A stretch of 64,000 nucleotides of DNA from the NCBI GenBank assembly GCA_033032865.1, contig JAWHQI010000028.1, positions 10,187,001 through 10,251,000 of the forward strand. The letters run 5' to 3'. This stretch comes from Dactylorhiza incarnata. Lineage: Eukaryota; Streptophyta; Magnoliopsida; Asparagales; Orchidaceae. Each line of letters starts with the position of its first letter. Within the stretch, counting starts at the first letter, position 1. Positions 45,042-58,205 of this stretch are shown here, one piece after another. The translations under genes were made by a program, and so were the position numbers. The notes beneath the pieces were generated by a model that saw only the letters and a list, made by a program, of their open reading frames with translations, did not search any database and was not told the origin of the DNA.

Positions 45042-46756
45042 CACCCCCAGACTTACCTGTTTGCGCGTCCCGAGAAAACTACTCTCGGCGGACGGGAAAA
45101 ACAAGGGTTAGAAAGGTGATTGTGTATTTGATGTGCATAAAACTCTCGTAGAAGAAATTTCTACTATGCAAAGTAATTTACAAATATCCAAAATAGTAAA
45201 TAAGAAATTAGTTTACTCAAAAGCTGAACCAAGTGTGATCTGCCAGTCACGTGTAGGGAGAATGTAGGGACGCGCTCATACGAGTACTTCGAAAAATATG
45301 GGATACGGAACTAACTCCACCGAAATCCATCGGTGTCAGGAGCTATAAGCTCGCACTTTCGCACTCTCTCCACAGCATTAGGTAAAACTACACACAAGTC
45401 AATAGGGCTTTCGGGTAAATATGTGGCTTAGGTTGCGGTAGGATATACAATGATAAACTCGAAGGCTAACGCAACTAACACATTTGAGCAATACAATTTG
45501 TAAACCCCGACAACAAATAATGTTGATGTGTTCATCGCCAACACCCAATATAAAGTAATTCCTATCAAACAATTCAGAATTTCTGAATTAGAATATAAAG
45601 CTCAGATTTTTTTTTCTTTTGAAGCGCTAATCTTTTCAATTTTCAGCTCACTAATACCTTTTTTTTCTTCAACTTAAGCAATCCAAATGTGTATCCAAAA
45701 ATAACAGCACAGCACAATAATCAGTTATACTATAAAGCTCGAAACATGTACGCATACAAGTTTGGTAATCTTGGCTTAAGCGAGAGCGGTGGAGCTAAAT
45801 AGAAAAGGTGGGATAGGCTCAAAATTGGTTAGCAAGGGTGAATTTTTGGTTTTGGCTCAAAGCTCAAACGGTCCAAAGAATGACCTACATCATGCTAATG
45901 TGTTAGGACAACCCGGTGCCTATGTTTCGAGAGTTGCTAGGGGCGAGTTCTTAGCCACCGAGAAAGATAACTCTTTCTCCTGACTCGATAAATATGAATC
46001 TAGCGTTCGATACCAACTCACCTACACTACCGATAGATCGGCACAGGTTCATGCTTTGAGTAAAATAAAACTCTAATTTCTAGATTAGATAAGGATAATG
46101 ATACAACGCATGAAAATAGAAATAACTTCTACACAAAATTCTATGCAAAACATGAGTATTCGATTAGAACACTACTGGAGTCAACATCGTACTCCAAACC
46201 ACAATTACTAGCTAACACAATTGACTTCCCGGCTCCATCCCAAAAGGAAATTTGGCATGGTAGCACTCGCAAGTAAGTGCGTGCATAGTGGGGGCAGTGT
46301 GTGCGTGCCACGCAAAAAATTGATAAACTGAAATAAACTGAAAGCTAAAATAATAACACTACCGGAATGCGTGCGTGCGTGCACGTGCATGGTTCTCACT
46401 CTCCCCCAGACTTACATGAAAGCATAATCTAAAATATGATTATTTAAACATTAGACTAAGGAGAAAAGGGAGAGTGTACCCCATGCTCAGAAGTGAGCAT
46501 ACCTGAAGAATTGGCGTTAAGAATCTCTTCCGCAACAATCAACCGATCTCCTGAAAGGTTAGCAAAAACAAAGCACAAGAACATCTGAAATAATAAACTA
46601 AGCAAGTGGAACTAGGAAGTTCCATTGGGTTGTCTCCCAAGAGCCCTTTTGTTTTATGTCCTTAAGGTGGAGAAATACCTGTATAAAGCAGTTTATAAAG
46701 TCTAGGAATAAGCAAAAGTCAATAAATCCTAATTATTATTACAAGCTCAAAACAAA
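45042..46756 (-). other. Non-coding 3' interior of element H
   Basis: Matches F 61020-62784, reverse-complemented. Includes two PPT-like runs (45042-45055 and 46399-46417). No ORF. Confidence 0.8.
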
Positions 46757-47893
46757 TCAGCTATAAGCTGATTTGAAGTAGTAACAACTGAAGAAAGAAA
46801 AAGGTCTGGGGACCTGGTAGTAGTGGTGGAAATTAAGTAGGATGCTCATCCTCCAACCCCAAATCTCCTCCTTTTTCGCTCTCTTTTTCTCCTCCAGTAT
46901 TATGTCTTCAATGAAAAACTGCTTGCCCCCTTGTAACCAATCCTCAAGGGGAAGCACCAACGATGAAGAGGAAACAAGATGTTCCTTCATTGTACCTTCC
47001 TCAACCCGCCAGGCTTTTGTCTCCTCCATGCATAAGGTCTAATCAACCAGAGGAGGGGCATCCTGCATCTTTGTATATAAAGAAAGGGGGTCAGGAAATA
47101 AATTGGAAGAAAAACTAAAAGAAATCTCATCTGAGGGGATAATCCCGGCTTCATCCCCCATATGGTGTTGCAATGACAAACTGATGATATCATCGAAGAT
47201 TTCACTAGAATCAACAGCGCACGCAATGGCCTACTCTATAACTTGGACTTCCTCGCACTGGACCAAAACGGTTGCTTCAGCACAATCGAGACTGTCCTCC
47301 TCCATGAGAGTGGGCACGAAACTGCGCAGGTCTGCAACATCTTGCAAATTGACCTCAATGATAACATCAAAAATAGATGTAGTTTCGTGTGTAGTGGGAG
47401 AAGACGTGCTTCTTAAGGGTTCAGGCTCACTCTCCACAGAAGGGCACAAATCCACGCAAAGTGGTACATGAACCGAAAAGGTATGGGGGGTCGCATTAGA
47501 AACAGAGTCAGGAGGGACACTGATGCACCTGTCGATTCCAGAGCCTTCAAGAAATGAAGGTGGAAGTGACACATAATCAGAGGAAGGACCTGTGCTCGCA
47601 GAATTCGAAGATGGGACGATCTAGATATCCGACTCATCGTCATCCGCCAATTGGCGAAGATAATCAGCAAAGTCCTTCAAGGCATGCTCCCTACTCTTGC
47701 AAAATAAACACTGCTTTACCGGCTTCGCCGACACCAAATGTGCGGAAGCCGCGTAAGAGTGCGACAAAGGAGGAACAGTAAAGTAGCCAAAAGATTTATG
47801 GGCTCCGTACGATTTCTGAACAACACCATACTCTTTGGGACACCTATCACTAGCATGGGATGTGTCCCCACACCAACGACATCGGATATTCAA
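46757..47893 (-). pseudogene. Element H zinc-knuckle protein, broken by stops
   Basis: In sequence order on the minus strand: CRWCGDTSHASDRC (CCHC), a 45-residue linker, CLFCKSREHALKDF (second knuckle, last Cys now Phe), then acidic Ser/Pro-rich sequence (VDLCPSVESEPEPLRSTSS, TSIFDVIIEVNLQDVADL) and the tail LEEKKRAKKEEIWGWRMSIL. In-frame stops after ESDI, QVIE and PPLVD. No ATG is present at the place where F starts. The frame has no indel over the 47231-47572 region, where F has one. Confidence 0.85.
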
Positions 47894-48010
47894 ATGCGCC
47901 CACAGGATACAGAAGAAGAAAATAGCATGATAAAGAATAAATTAAAAAGAATAAAAGACTCAATAGAAAATAATCGATTCACAACCAAAATCTCATCACG
48001 CCTGCACTCC

Positions 48011-48025
48011 TCGGCAACGGCGCCA
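48011..48025 (-). promoter_or_regulatory. Primer-binding site of element H
   Basis: Minus strand tggcgccgttgccga, a few bases after the LTR end. Same site as F at 59751. Confidence 0.8.
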
Positions 48026-48031
48026 AAAACA

Positions 48032-49461
48032 TGATGCGTCACGGTAAGTGCACCAGTCGCGTGCAAGTAATAGTTGGGAGGCAACTCCCCAGATATCGAT
48101 CTCTCAGGGAATGCAAGTTGTGGTGACAAGAAAATAGAATAAGGTGATTGTTACGAGTAAAAGAAAGTAAAAACAAGGGCGTTGTGATTGGTGTCCTAAG
48201 CTATTGCAGAAATAAGAGAAAATCGGGTCGAAAGCATCGCTACGCAAAGTGGGGTGAGTATAGCGGCCGCGATGCTGCGCTTCGGTATGTGGGTGAAATG
48301 TCCATAGTGCAGGGTTTTGTGAGGGTCGTATTCACCTCTTCGCCAACATAACCACTAGCAATTGCTAGATGGCTAGCTAGAACGTGTGTATGGAAGTGGA
48401 GTGGGGGTGGAGCGCATCATAGCAAAGCATCATGTGAAGAATAAAACAAGAATAAGCTTCCATTCATTGGCAAGTAGAGATTAATCCAGTTCATTACAAC
48501 AGTTAAGAATATATTTCCAAAAAGAGAGAGGGTTGTGGAAACCACGAGATGAGAAGCCTCGTCGTAGATCTTGGCCGGAATGGGGGGTCGTCACGCCTCC
48601 TCCGAGCTCAGTCCTTGGTTGCTTCCGGGGTTCAGAGGCTGTCACTACCTCCAAACATCATCTGTGTTCTTCTCAGAGTTGGGTCTCTTCCACTTAGCCC
48701 AATGGAGATGCTACACCTTGAAATACTTATTGTAAATGGCAGGGAATGCTTCTGGGACCCTTGATGGAGCTTAGGATCGATGGATGAAGCTTTCTAAAGG
48801 AAGGAGATGGATGGATGGAGCTTGGAGAGGGAAAACGACGGAAGCTTGCAGAAGAACTTGTGCCCAAACGGTGCTGAATGCCCTAGAATCGCGGAGCCGG
48901 TCTGTAAATATAGAGCAGAGTAAACACTGTGCATGATCAGTGGCGCACGACCAGTGGTCGTGCGCGAAGGAATGCTTGTGATCGTGCGCGGTCAACCTGC
49001 AGCAGAGGGAAAGATAGGAAATTAACGCACGGTCAGTGGCGCACGATCAGTGGTCCTGCCCGAAGAAGTCCTATGATCATGCACAGTCAACCTGCAGCAG
49101 AGGAAAAGATAGGGAATTAACGCACGACCAGTGGTCATGCACCAGATAGTGCACGAAGGAAAATGCACGATCAGTGGTTTTTTAGGCCAAAATTTGACCC
49201 AATCCATTCCGAGCGTTCACATGATCCTTGTACCTGCATGAAAAACATGCTAGACCACTGATCCGTGCACACCATAGGATCCATAGAACTGGCATAAAGT
49301 AATATATAATGAAATCACACCACGAAGAGGGTAGGGAATGCACTATAGTTGAGAATTTGAAATGCTATCAATATAAGCATAAATTAGCAGTAAATGAAGT
49401 GCAAAGAACAGATAAACAACACAGATGAGCCCGGAAATCTCTATATAAACCGGACTCAACA
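48032..49461 (-). repeat. 5' LTR of element H
   Basis: 1,430 bp, near-copy of 43609-45041. Minus-strand start tgttgagtccggtttatatag. Palindromes at 48934-49170, TATA-like tatattta at 48904-48911 (minus). Confidence 0.9.
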
Positions 49462-49466
49462 GCGGC

Positions 49467-49696
49467 CTGTAACACCACAATTTTCACAATGTTGTGGAAA
49501 CAGGCTGCCTGTTGCTAACGCCGAGCGGTAGGTACTACCACTGGTGGCAGTTGTCCCATCGAGATGTCGAGACAGTCCCGTTGAAAGGGTCCATCGTGAT
49601 GCTAGCACGGTGAAGTAGTGATACCAATGGCGGTAGCTGTCCCGTCAAGACGTCGAGATGGTCCCATCAAAAGGTTTCGTCGAGACGCTAGCGCGG
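49467..49696. repeat. Part of region J with a two-copy direct repeat
   Basis: 49548-49614 and 49628-49699 share g(t/c)tgtcccgtc, gatgtcgagacagtccc and cgctagc(g/a)cggtg. A taacgccgagcggta palindrome-type motif is at 49516. It is the continuation of J beyond element H. Confidence 0.6.
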
Positions 49697-50900
49697 TGGT
49701 GAGTCTGATTTTTATAGTGACTTTCGGACTCATCTGGGCTAATTTTCACTCACTTGAACTTCACTTTCTACACATTATTGCTTATATTTCATTGATACAC
49801 CGGATTACATGAAGTGCACCTTTTTGGCCCATTGTGATGTAGTTTGTCCTTCCCTTCCATTCCGCTAATTTTATAGTCTTATTTATTCATGTGAATGCTT
49901 GGGATGTTTGCCTATTCCAGTGGTTCGGGATGTTTTCCTATATGTACAGGGGTTGTGTGGACACTCAGTGTTGGTTTGGACATTTTTATCCAAAATGGCC
50001 AATGGTCGCGTGTTTTTGTTCGCGCACGACCACTGGTTGTGTGCATTCCTCCATTTTTCAAACGAGCGGTTCGCACGATCACTAGATTCCTTCTTGCACA
50101 ACCAATGGTCGTGCGCTACTGCTCGTGCGCTATTTTGGTATTCCATTTTCTGCTACAGGTTGTCCATGCAGGATCAGTGGCATTTCGTCGCGCATGACCA
50201 CTGGTCGGGCGCCATTGATCATGCGCGTTGTTTTATTCTGACGCCTATATATAGCCTGCTTTGTAATTTTAGGTCAGACAGACCAGGGCCGTCACAGCCG
50301 ATTTTTCGAGCTCCAGTCCACCTCTTTCGTTGTTCCATCGCCGCCCACCTTAAGGAGGTGCTCTGGGCATATTCTTCACACCAATCTTGAGTCGGAGAAT
50401 CCTCTCGGCCTCCTCCATCGTTTAGAAGCTTCAAAGATCCATTTCAACAGATTGTTCAGTATATTCTTGGAGTTTTCCGACAAGATCGTGGTTGAAGGCT
50501 ATTGACGAATAAGACGGGTCCATTAGGAGGTAGTGAAAGCCCTCTTCTACCCCGGAAGGTAGTCAAAGACCGAGAGAGGACGAGGATTAACAACCCTACG
50601 ATTCCGGCCGTGAATCTCCGACGAGTCTTCGTGCTTCGGTTGTAATATTACCTCTTCCTTATTATTTTTGCTGATTCTATTTGATGTGTGAAATGTGTAT
50701 GTTTCTATATGAACGATGTCCATAAGCCCTAAATGTTATTAGTTTAATTTTCCATGGTTTTGTGGTTATATTTGTTGTTTATGTTATTTGAGGAGCGCCC
50801 CTATTCCACCATCCATTCCGCCTAACCACTCGCCCATTCCGTGTGCCTACTCTTACATCTGCCAAGCTAAGCGGTCCTAACGAACCGTATAATCCACCTC
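49697..50900 (+). repeat. Element G: LTR fragment related to F and H
   Basis: Starts tggtgagtctga and follows the same 5' layout as the H and F LTRs (ggactcatctgggc at about 49730). gcgcacgaccactggt-type palindromes (50020-50225) are followed by TATA tatatata at 50246. Then come a leader and cttcggttgtaatatt. The right limit is unclear (50790-50910), where minus-strand E begins. Confidence 0.7.
50246..50253 (+). promoter_or_regulatory. TATA box of LTR fragment G
   Basis: tatatata, directly after the gcgcacgacc palindrome group. Confidence 0.55.
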
Positions 50901-53040
50901 GGCACTTGCACAGAACCGCCGTCTTGTGGTGGCACCAACTTACGGGATGGTCACCACCACAACACGTCGATCCTGCCGGCTTATCATTCACACAGGCCAA
51001 CCACACAATAAAAATAATTAAAGAGAACATGTCCACAACATTCACATAATCATTAAGATATTTAAATGCTTGTCCAAATGAGATAATAATAGAGTAAGTA
51101 CTGAAGAAGGAAATGCTAAAGATAAAAGGGGCTTAAGCTCGATACATCATTGCTTTCTTGGCCTCTCTCTTGGCAAAGATAAAACACTGTAGGCACTGAC
51201 ACGAACTAATGCCTTCATGAATGTATAACTCTCTGCTCGGCCCTGGGTAGATTTGGAGAGTGGGTATCGGAAGATGGTCGCTCACCAGTGCTCTCCCCCC
51301 ATCTGCCGAGAGACCAAGTCCAAGTCTAGCGACCGTGTCCTGTTCCTCACTTTGGTTGAGGGTATGGTCCCCCTGGCGCTCCTGTTTGTTATGACACAAC
51401 TAGTCGTCAGTCTATAAGACTCGGCATGTTCCTCACCGCCTCCACCCGCGACTCTTAGGCACTGCACGGGAGGAGGAAGCAGAGGACAACAAGGGGTAAA
51501 AAGATAAGTCGATGACGTGGAACTAGTTATCCAGTATATTTATGAATAAAACTCTTTATCTCTAACAGTTTCCAGAAGTAAGCTATATGTACAAAAGTAA
51601 GCCGTAAGTACAATTCAAGAATTCCCAAGGTTCCAACAACAATATAAAGGAACATCAAGTCATAGTATTCATAATAAATGTCTATGTGAGAGCAATTATA
51701 TATAAAAGGAATAGCTATAATAGTAACCTTAACTTATATGCATACACTCACAAACACATAAGTTAAGGGATCTGGCAATCGAGTAAACTCATCATATAAA
51801 GGAGCCCATACTAATTTATACGATGAGGTCTTGTTTATTCAATATTGATATGTTATGTGATTCAATGATTCAACTCACCCACCCGACTTTGTACGTAAAA
51901 ACCTTTTTGTTAGTTCCCTATGTTCGAGTATGACATCTTAGGTACCCTGTTGAAGCAAACGAGGGTAGTGGATTGGGAAGGTCCACTTCTAGGCTCTTCT
52001 CAAGCACCTCCCGGCCTAGACCTTTTGTACACCCGTGAAGTACACACCAGGGTATCCACGTACTAAATGGTAAACACGCCTCTATTATAATTTGTGGAGC
52101 CTCCAACTCGCATGACTATCTAGTCCTTCTTAGACAGTACCAAGCCTACCACTCAGAGGACTATCCAGTCCATACACCGTTCCGTCCCAAATTTGGGATG
52201 AGGTTTACTTATTGAGTTCTACTACTTACTACTCTTGTCTATTGTTTGGTTATACATAGAAGTTTTGTGTGAATCCAGGACTTCCTGAGTTCTACCCAGT
52301 GAAGGGCTCTCAGCGGTACTAAGGAATGCGATGGTGGCTGAAACCCAAAACCCCCTTTCTAGGATATTTACTCATATTGGTGACTACCCATCCTTTTAAT
52401 GTAATACCTCTCATATTGTGCTATGTTATGAGGGTGTTTTCAACTACATGGACAAGAAGGCAATGGAGCTCAATTAAGCACCGGTCCTTTCCTTTTCTAG
52501 TGGTCGGCTGTCTCTCCCGACCTTTCTTAAACATGATCTATAAGTTTCATGACCCTGTATTAACTAGGTTCTAGTTACTGTAGACCTCCCTCTTTCTCCC
52601 TTTAAAACATAGCTCAAGTAATCAAATCCCGATTTGATAATTTTACTAATCACACCCTAACCTCTACTACTGGTGTATACCATACTGATTAACTCGTCAA
52701 TCAACTATGCACATGGGAATACCAATGGGGTTAGCATCTCCAGGTGGTGACCAAAAGGGACAGGTCTAAACCTAACATTCCAGTTTTTACTATTCACAGT
52801 CCGACGGTCTTTAATCAACTCAAATGACCTAAAGAGGTGACTATATGAATTCTAATTATGGATGAGTCGATTCTAGTTCCAGGAGTTATAGGGTTACCCA
52901 TATTCAGATTTCTAATTTTTATTTCACTGAGCACACATATTTGGGCCTATATAATTAATATTTATAAAACTAGTGAGATTAGATTTGAACATGAGGTGGC
53001 CTTTGTCACATGATCATAACTCTAGGAAAAATTCTTAGAT

Positions 53041-55420
53041 GTTCATAATGCTTTCAAAAGTCCATGTACAAATTTCTACAGCCTTCCTGTGTCGAAAATT
53101 CAAGATATGAATTTTCTAAGTTATTACTCTAAACTCTACATAGTAAATAAAGTACCAAATATATATGATCATAAATTCCATAAACATTAACAGAGGTTCA
53201 TAATGTTATCACAAGTTTATGTCCAGATTGCTAGAGTATTCCAGTGTCAATAATTCAAGATACGAATATTTTAAATTATAACTCCAAACTCTACATTGTG
53301 AATGAAGTGCCAAATATATATAATCATAAATTCCAGAAAAATTACCAGAGGTTCATAATGTTATCAGAAGTTTATGTCCAGATTCCTAGAGTATTCCAAT
53401 GTCACTAATTCACGATGTGATTATTATAAGTTATAACTCCAAACTTCATATTGTGAAAGAAGTACCAAATATATATGATTATAAATTCCAGGAAAATTAC
53501 TGGAGGTTCATAATGTTATCTCAAGGTTATGTCCAGATTCCTAGAGTATTACAGAATCAATAATTCAAGATATGAATATTCTAAGTTATAACTCCAAACT
53601 CTACATTGTGAATGAAATACCAAATATATATAATCATAAATTCCAGGAAAATTAATAGAGGTTCATGATGTTATCACGAGTTCAAGTCAAGATTCCTAGA
53701 GTATTCCAGTGTCAATAATTCAAGATACGAATATTCTAACTTATAACTCCAAACTCTACATTGTGAATGAAGTACCAAATATATATAATCATAAATTCCA
53801 GGAAAATTACCAGAGGTTCATAAAGTTATCACAAGTTTACATCCAGATTCCTAGAGTATTCTGGTGGCAATAATTCAAGATATGATTATTCTTAGTTATA
53901 ACTCCAAACTTCATATTGTGAAAGAAGTACCAAATATATATAATCATAAATTTCAGGAAAATTACCAGAGGTTCATAATGTTATCACAAGTTTATGTCCA
54001 GATTCCTAGAGTGTTCCAGTGACAATAATTCAAGATATGAATATTCTAAGTTATAACTACAAACTCTACATTGTGAATGAAGTACCAAATATATATAATC
54101 ATAAATTCCATAAAAATTACCAAAGGTTCGTAATGTTATCATAAGTTTATGTCCAGATTCCTAGTGTATTCCAGTATCAATAATTCAAGATATGAATATT
54201 CTAAATTATAACTCCAAACTCTATATTGTGATTGAAGTACCATATATATATTATCATAAATTCCAGGAAAACTACCAGGGGTTCATAATGTTATCACAAG
54301 TTTATGTCCAGATTCCTAGAGTGTTCCAGTGTCAATAATTCAAGATATGAATATTCTAAATTATAACTCCAAACTCTACATTGTGAATGTAGTACCAAAT
54401 ATATATAATCATAAATTCCATTAAAATTACAAGAGGTTTATAATGTTATCACAAGTCTATATAAAAACTTCTATAACATTCCAGCAACAATAATTAAAGA
54501 TATCAATTTCCTATGTTATATTCCAAGGTTCTACTTTGTGAAGGAACTATATAGTTTACTCAATGATTAATTCTAACTAAACTCCCAGAGCTTCCTAATG
54601 ATATAAAAAGTATGTATACAAAATTTGATAGTCATCCAGCATCATTAATTCAAGGAATTAATTTCTCAAGTTGTAAGCCCAAATTCTACTTTATGAAGGA
54701 AGTATGAAGTTTACTCAATGATTAATTCTAATAAAATTTCTAGAGCTTCATACTGATATAAAAAAAGTCTGGATGCAAAATTTGATAGCCATCCAGCATC
54801 ATTAATTCATGGAATTAATTTCTTAAATTATAAGCCCAAACTCTACTTTGTGAAGGAAGTATGAAGTTTACTCAATGATTAATTCTAATAAAATTTCCAG
54901 AGCTTTATACTGTTATGAAAAGACCATATACAAAATTTCATAGCAATCCAGCATCAGTAATTCAAGATTTCAATTTCCTAAGTTACATTCCACGATTCTA
55001 CATTATGAAGGAAGTATGAAGTTTAATCAATGATTAATTCTAACAAAATTTCCAGCGCTTCATACTGTTATAAAAAGACCATATACAAAATTTCATAACA
55101 ATCCAACATCTTTAATTCAAGGAATTAATTTCTCTATATACAAAGTTATAAGCCCAAATTCTACTTTGTGAAGGAAGTATGAAGTTTACTCAATGATTAA
55201 TTCTAATAAAATTTCCAGAGCTTCATACTGATATAAAAAGACCATATACAAAATTTCATAACAATCCAGCATCAGTAATTCAAGATATCAATTTCCTAAG
55301 TTATATTCCATGGTTCTACATTGTGAAGGAAGTATGTAGTTTACACAATGATTAATTCTAACAAAATTCCCAGAGCTTCCTACTGATATAAAAAGTCTAT
55401 GTACAACTTTCTAAGACAAT
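53041..55420 (-). repeat. 155-156-bp tandem repeat array in element E, about 16 units
   Basis: The word g(g/c)ttcataatgttat or its variant gcttcatactgatat recurs at about 53041, 53194, 53350, 53506, 53662, 53817, 53972, 54127, 54283, 54437, 54589, 54745, 54903, 55058, 55219 and 55375. The mean period is 155.6 bp. Two subfamilies: the first ten units (ttatgtccagattcctagag) and the last six (aaaagaccatatacaaaattt). Only the second type is seen in D. One unit has a 6-bp insertion near 55135. Confidence 0.92.
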
Positions 55421-55639
55421 TCAGTAAGTTTTGACCCTATAAATACTCACTTAGGGTCTATGTGACCAAATCATATGAAATCAAGTTTCCTAGGAAAATC
55501 AATCCAAGTGTTGATGATTTTCTCTATTGAGTATTGTCCTATGGTCCTAAGTGCATGTTTTAAATTTCATGAGAGTTGGCCAAGGGGATTTTCCTCAATT
55601 CTCAAAACATGGTTAATTTATCCCCTTAATGAACATCTT

Positions 55640-56640
55640 AAAGAAGGTCCTACTATATTTCATATTTTGACCTAGATTCTCTTACATGCAAGGGTCTAAA
55701 TGACCCAAGATTTTAACAAGAGACAATTATTCACACCACCAACCCTCCAAAGGAGATTTGGCATTATTTAAATCTAATTGACCAATAAAATACATAATAT
55801 ATGATTTATTAAATGTTTTCTAAAACCTTAGAAATTGTGATCCAAAAATTCTGATTTTTGGGCACAAAGTAGGTCTAGGGAACTTACCCACATGGTCCAA
55901 ATTTCAGCCTCATACAAGCTACCAAATGAATGTTGTTCATCATTAAAGTTGGGTTCTTCCCATGGACCAGTCCCACTAGATCTTCCCTACCAAGAGTTGT
56001 AGGGCACCAAATGGTTTGATTTCACTTTCTACAGATAGTAGACTCCAATGCCTACAAAAGTTATCTCAGCCTACTTTTCATTTTATGGCCTCTAAGGGCC
56101 TCAAAATTTGGGGCAAAAGGTCTATTTCACTAGGGTAAAACAACATTTAGTGTGACCTAAATAAAGGTTCTTCTATGGTTCAATTAAACATATATCCACT
56201 CATATGCAAGGATCCAATTGAGTCCAAAATTTTACTAAAGACTAATATACACATACCCAACCTCCCAAAGGAGATTTGGAGTGATTAGAGTCAAAATAAC
56301 CCATAATATACACCATGCATGATTTATTAAATTTCTACAAAAACTTTTGAAAAATGTGCCCCAAAAATTATGATTTTTCGGCACATAGTAGATCTAGGGT
56401 GCATACACACATGGTCCAATTTTCAACTTCATATATTCTACCATATAAAAGTTATTCACCATTTAAGCTATGTCCTTCTCTAGGACCAGTCTTACCAAAT
56501 TTGCCCTACAGAGAGTTGTTGAGCACCAAATGGTGTGAATTAACTTTCTACAAATAGTAGACTCAAATGCCTACAAAAGTTATCTCAGCCTACTTTTCAT
56601 TTTATGGCCTCTATGGGCCTCAAAAATAAGCTAGAAGCTT
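55640..56640 (-). repeat. Two-copy direct repeat of about 519 bp in element E
   Basis: caaaggagatttgg (55750 and 56268), atgatttattaaat (55801 and 56318) and actc(a/c)aatgcctacaaaagt (56042 and 56561) recur at a spacing of about 519 bp. D has related sequence at 1-600. Confidence 0.8.
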
Positions 56641-57726
56641 CAGTCAAAAGTGTGACAAAATGAAATGATATTAAACCTTAATTAAGCTATATTGGCGTGA
56701 TGTGCACGAATCTTGGTGCCAATCGATGACATCCAGTCATCATTCCCAGTCAACCAATTGCCCAAAATGCTTGCGCCTAGGCCACCTTTGGCCTTGATTT
56801 TCCGGCCACCCTCACACCACCACGGCCAGCCACCACTGCCACCACCTTCGTCGAGGTGAGGACTACCGAGATTGGGCTTCAGACCGGCCGGTGGTGGCCA
56901 AAATGGGGATCTGGAGCGGTGGAAGTTTGTCTAAATTTTAGTCGAAAGGAAGGCTTGATCCCAGCTCAAGTGAGCTGGGATCTTCATTCTAATCATATAA
57001 GGATCAAGCACAGATGGAGAGGGAGAGGATCTTGCCTCGTTTTGAGTTGGATTGCTGGTGGTTGAATGGGTTGCCATTTCCGACCTCAACCTCCTTAGTG
57101 CCATTGTTGATCTGGGCTTGCAGAGCTCGAAATTCCTCTCTGGAAGGGGGGTTCGTCTCCTTGGGAAGCTCTGAAGTGATGGAGAGGAGAAATGAGAAGG
57201 GGGTGGTGTATATGGCTTCATGCCATTAATAGCGCTCGGCTAACCACCTTGCCGCCCATCTTAGCCAGTCCATACCTCTCCCCCACTGCCCAATACCGAT
57301 GGGAATTTACTCCCCAGCTCAGAGAAGAGGAATGGGGTGCCATTTGGCACCCATCCCCCATATTCCTCTCAATTGTCTTCGTTGTCTTTTTTCCCTAAAT
57401 TTAATTCAAAATTCTTGGAATTACCCACTCAATTTCGAATTTCGGAGGGCCCAAGGCTGAGATTTCATGTGGGCTTGCTTATGGGCTCTTGGGATTGGGC
57501 TATAAGACCAATTGATTTGGAGCTTGGGTTCACTTGACCCAAATAGGCCAAATTAGGGAAAATGGGTTTGTCTTGACCCAAGCTCACCCCAACCAATGTG
57601 ACTGACCCACATTGGTGCCTTAAACTCTAATGGCCCTATTCCAAGGGGAATTAGGTCATGGTGGGGACATATGGGGTTTAATTACACTTTTTAAGCTTTA
57701 TGGGCAATTTCAGGATTTTGGTGATT

Positions 57727-58205
57727 TTGCCCTAATCTCCTAAAATTGAATGTGCAATTTGGTTCATTTAGGTCTCATACACTCCCCTTAGGGTTTAAGA
57801 GAGGTTGAGCTAGGTGAATTTGGCCAATTGAAGGCCAATTGAACCATTTAAAGCAAAATTGTAATTTGGGGCAATCTAGTAATTTTGCCTAATTTCCCAA
57901 AATTATTTTATCCTCAGGGTCCAATATGGACCCCTTAAACTTCCTTGGTTGTCTTGGAGTGTGAGGGGTGATAAATTGGATCACATGTGACCAATTGAAG
58001 GTCAATTGAGGGAATTAGCTCAGTTAGGTCAAATTGGGGCTTTTGGTAATTTCGCCTAATTTCCCACAATCGACCAATTCCAATAGGTCCATTTTGTCTC
58101 ATTAGTCTACCATGGTGTTTAGGAAGGGTGTGGTGTGGTCAATTTCACCATACTCAGGCTAATTGACCTATATTAAGGCGAAGTATGTCGAATTGGGCCT
58201 TTATA
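57727..58205 (-). repeat. Diverged repeat of 155-164 bp in element E, three units
   Basis: ttttgcc(c)taattccc-type words at 57727, 57882 and 58046, each followed about 100 bases later by ccaattgaaggccaattga or a variant. Confidence 0.65.

Larger units (their letters stand above)
43609..49461 (-). mobile_element. Element H: complete non-autonomous LTR element, minus strand
   Basis: LTRs 48032-49461 (5') and 43609-45041 (3'). TSD gcggc at 43604-43608 and 49462-49466. The PBS (minus tggcgccgttgccga, 48011-48025) differs from initiator-Met and is of the type found in Athila/Tat-group gypsy elements. A PPT-like taagtctgggggtg is at 45042-45055. It encodes one zinc-knuckle protein and no pol. Element F is a sister copy. 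Confidence 0.9.

Noticed and set aside
53041..55420. Regularly spaced repeats, considered as a CRISPR-like array
   Set aside because: Units are contiguous with no unique spacers, 155 bp long and in plant DNA. It is an ordinary tandem repeat.
53041..55420. Known cereal centromere satellite of similar length (rice CentO 155 bp, maize CentC 156 bp)
   Set aside because: Only the unit length agrees. I see no sequence match that I could vouch for, and the array lies inside an element. Length alone is not evidence.
56856..57537. Several 60-96-codon ORFs in the GC-richer part of element E
   Set aside because: Overlapping frames on both strands, no domain, inside a repeat family without coding capacity.
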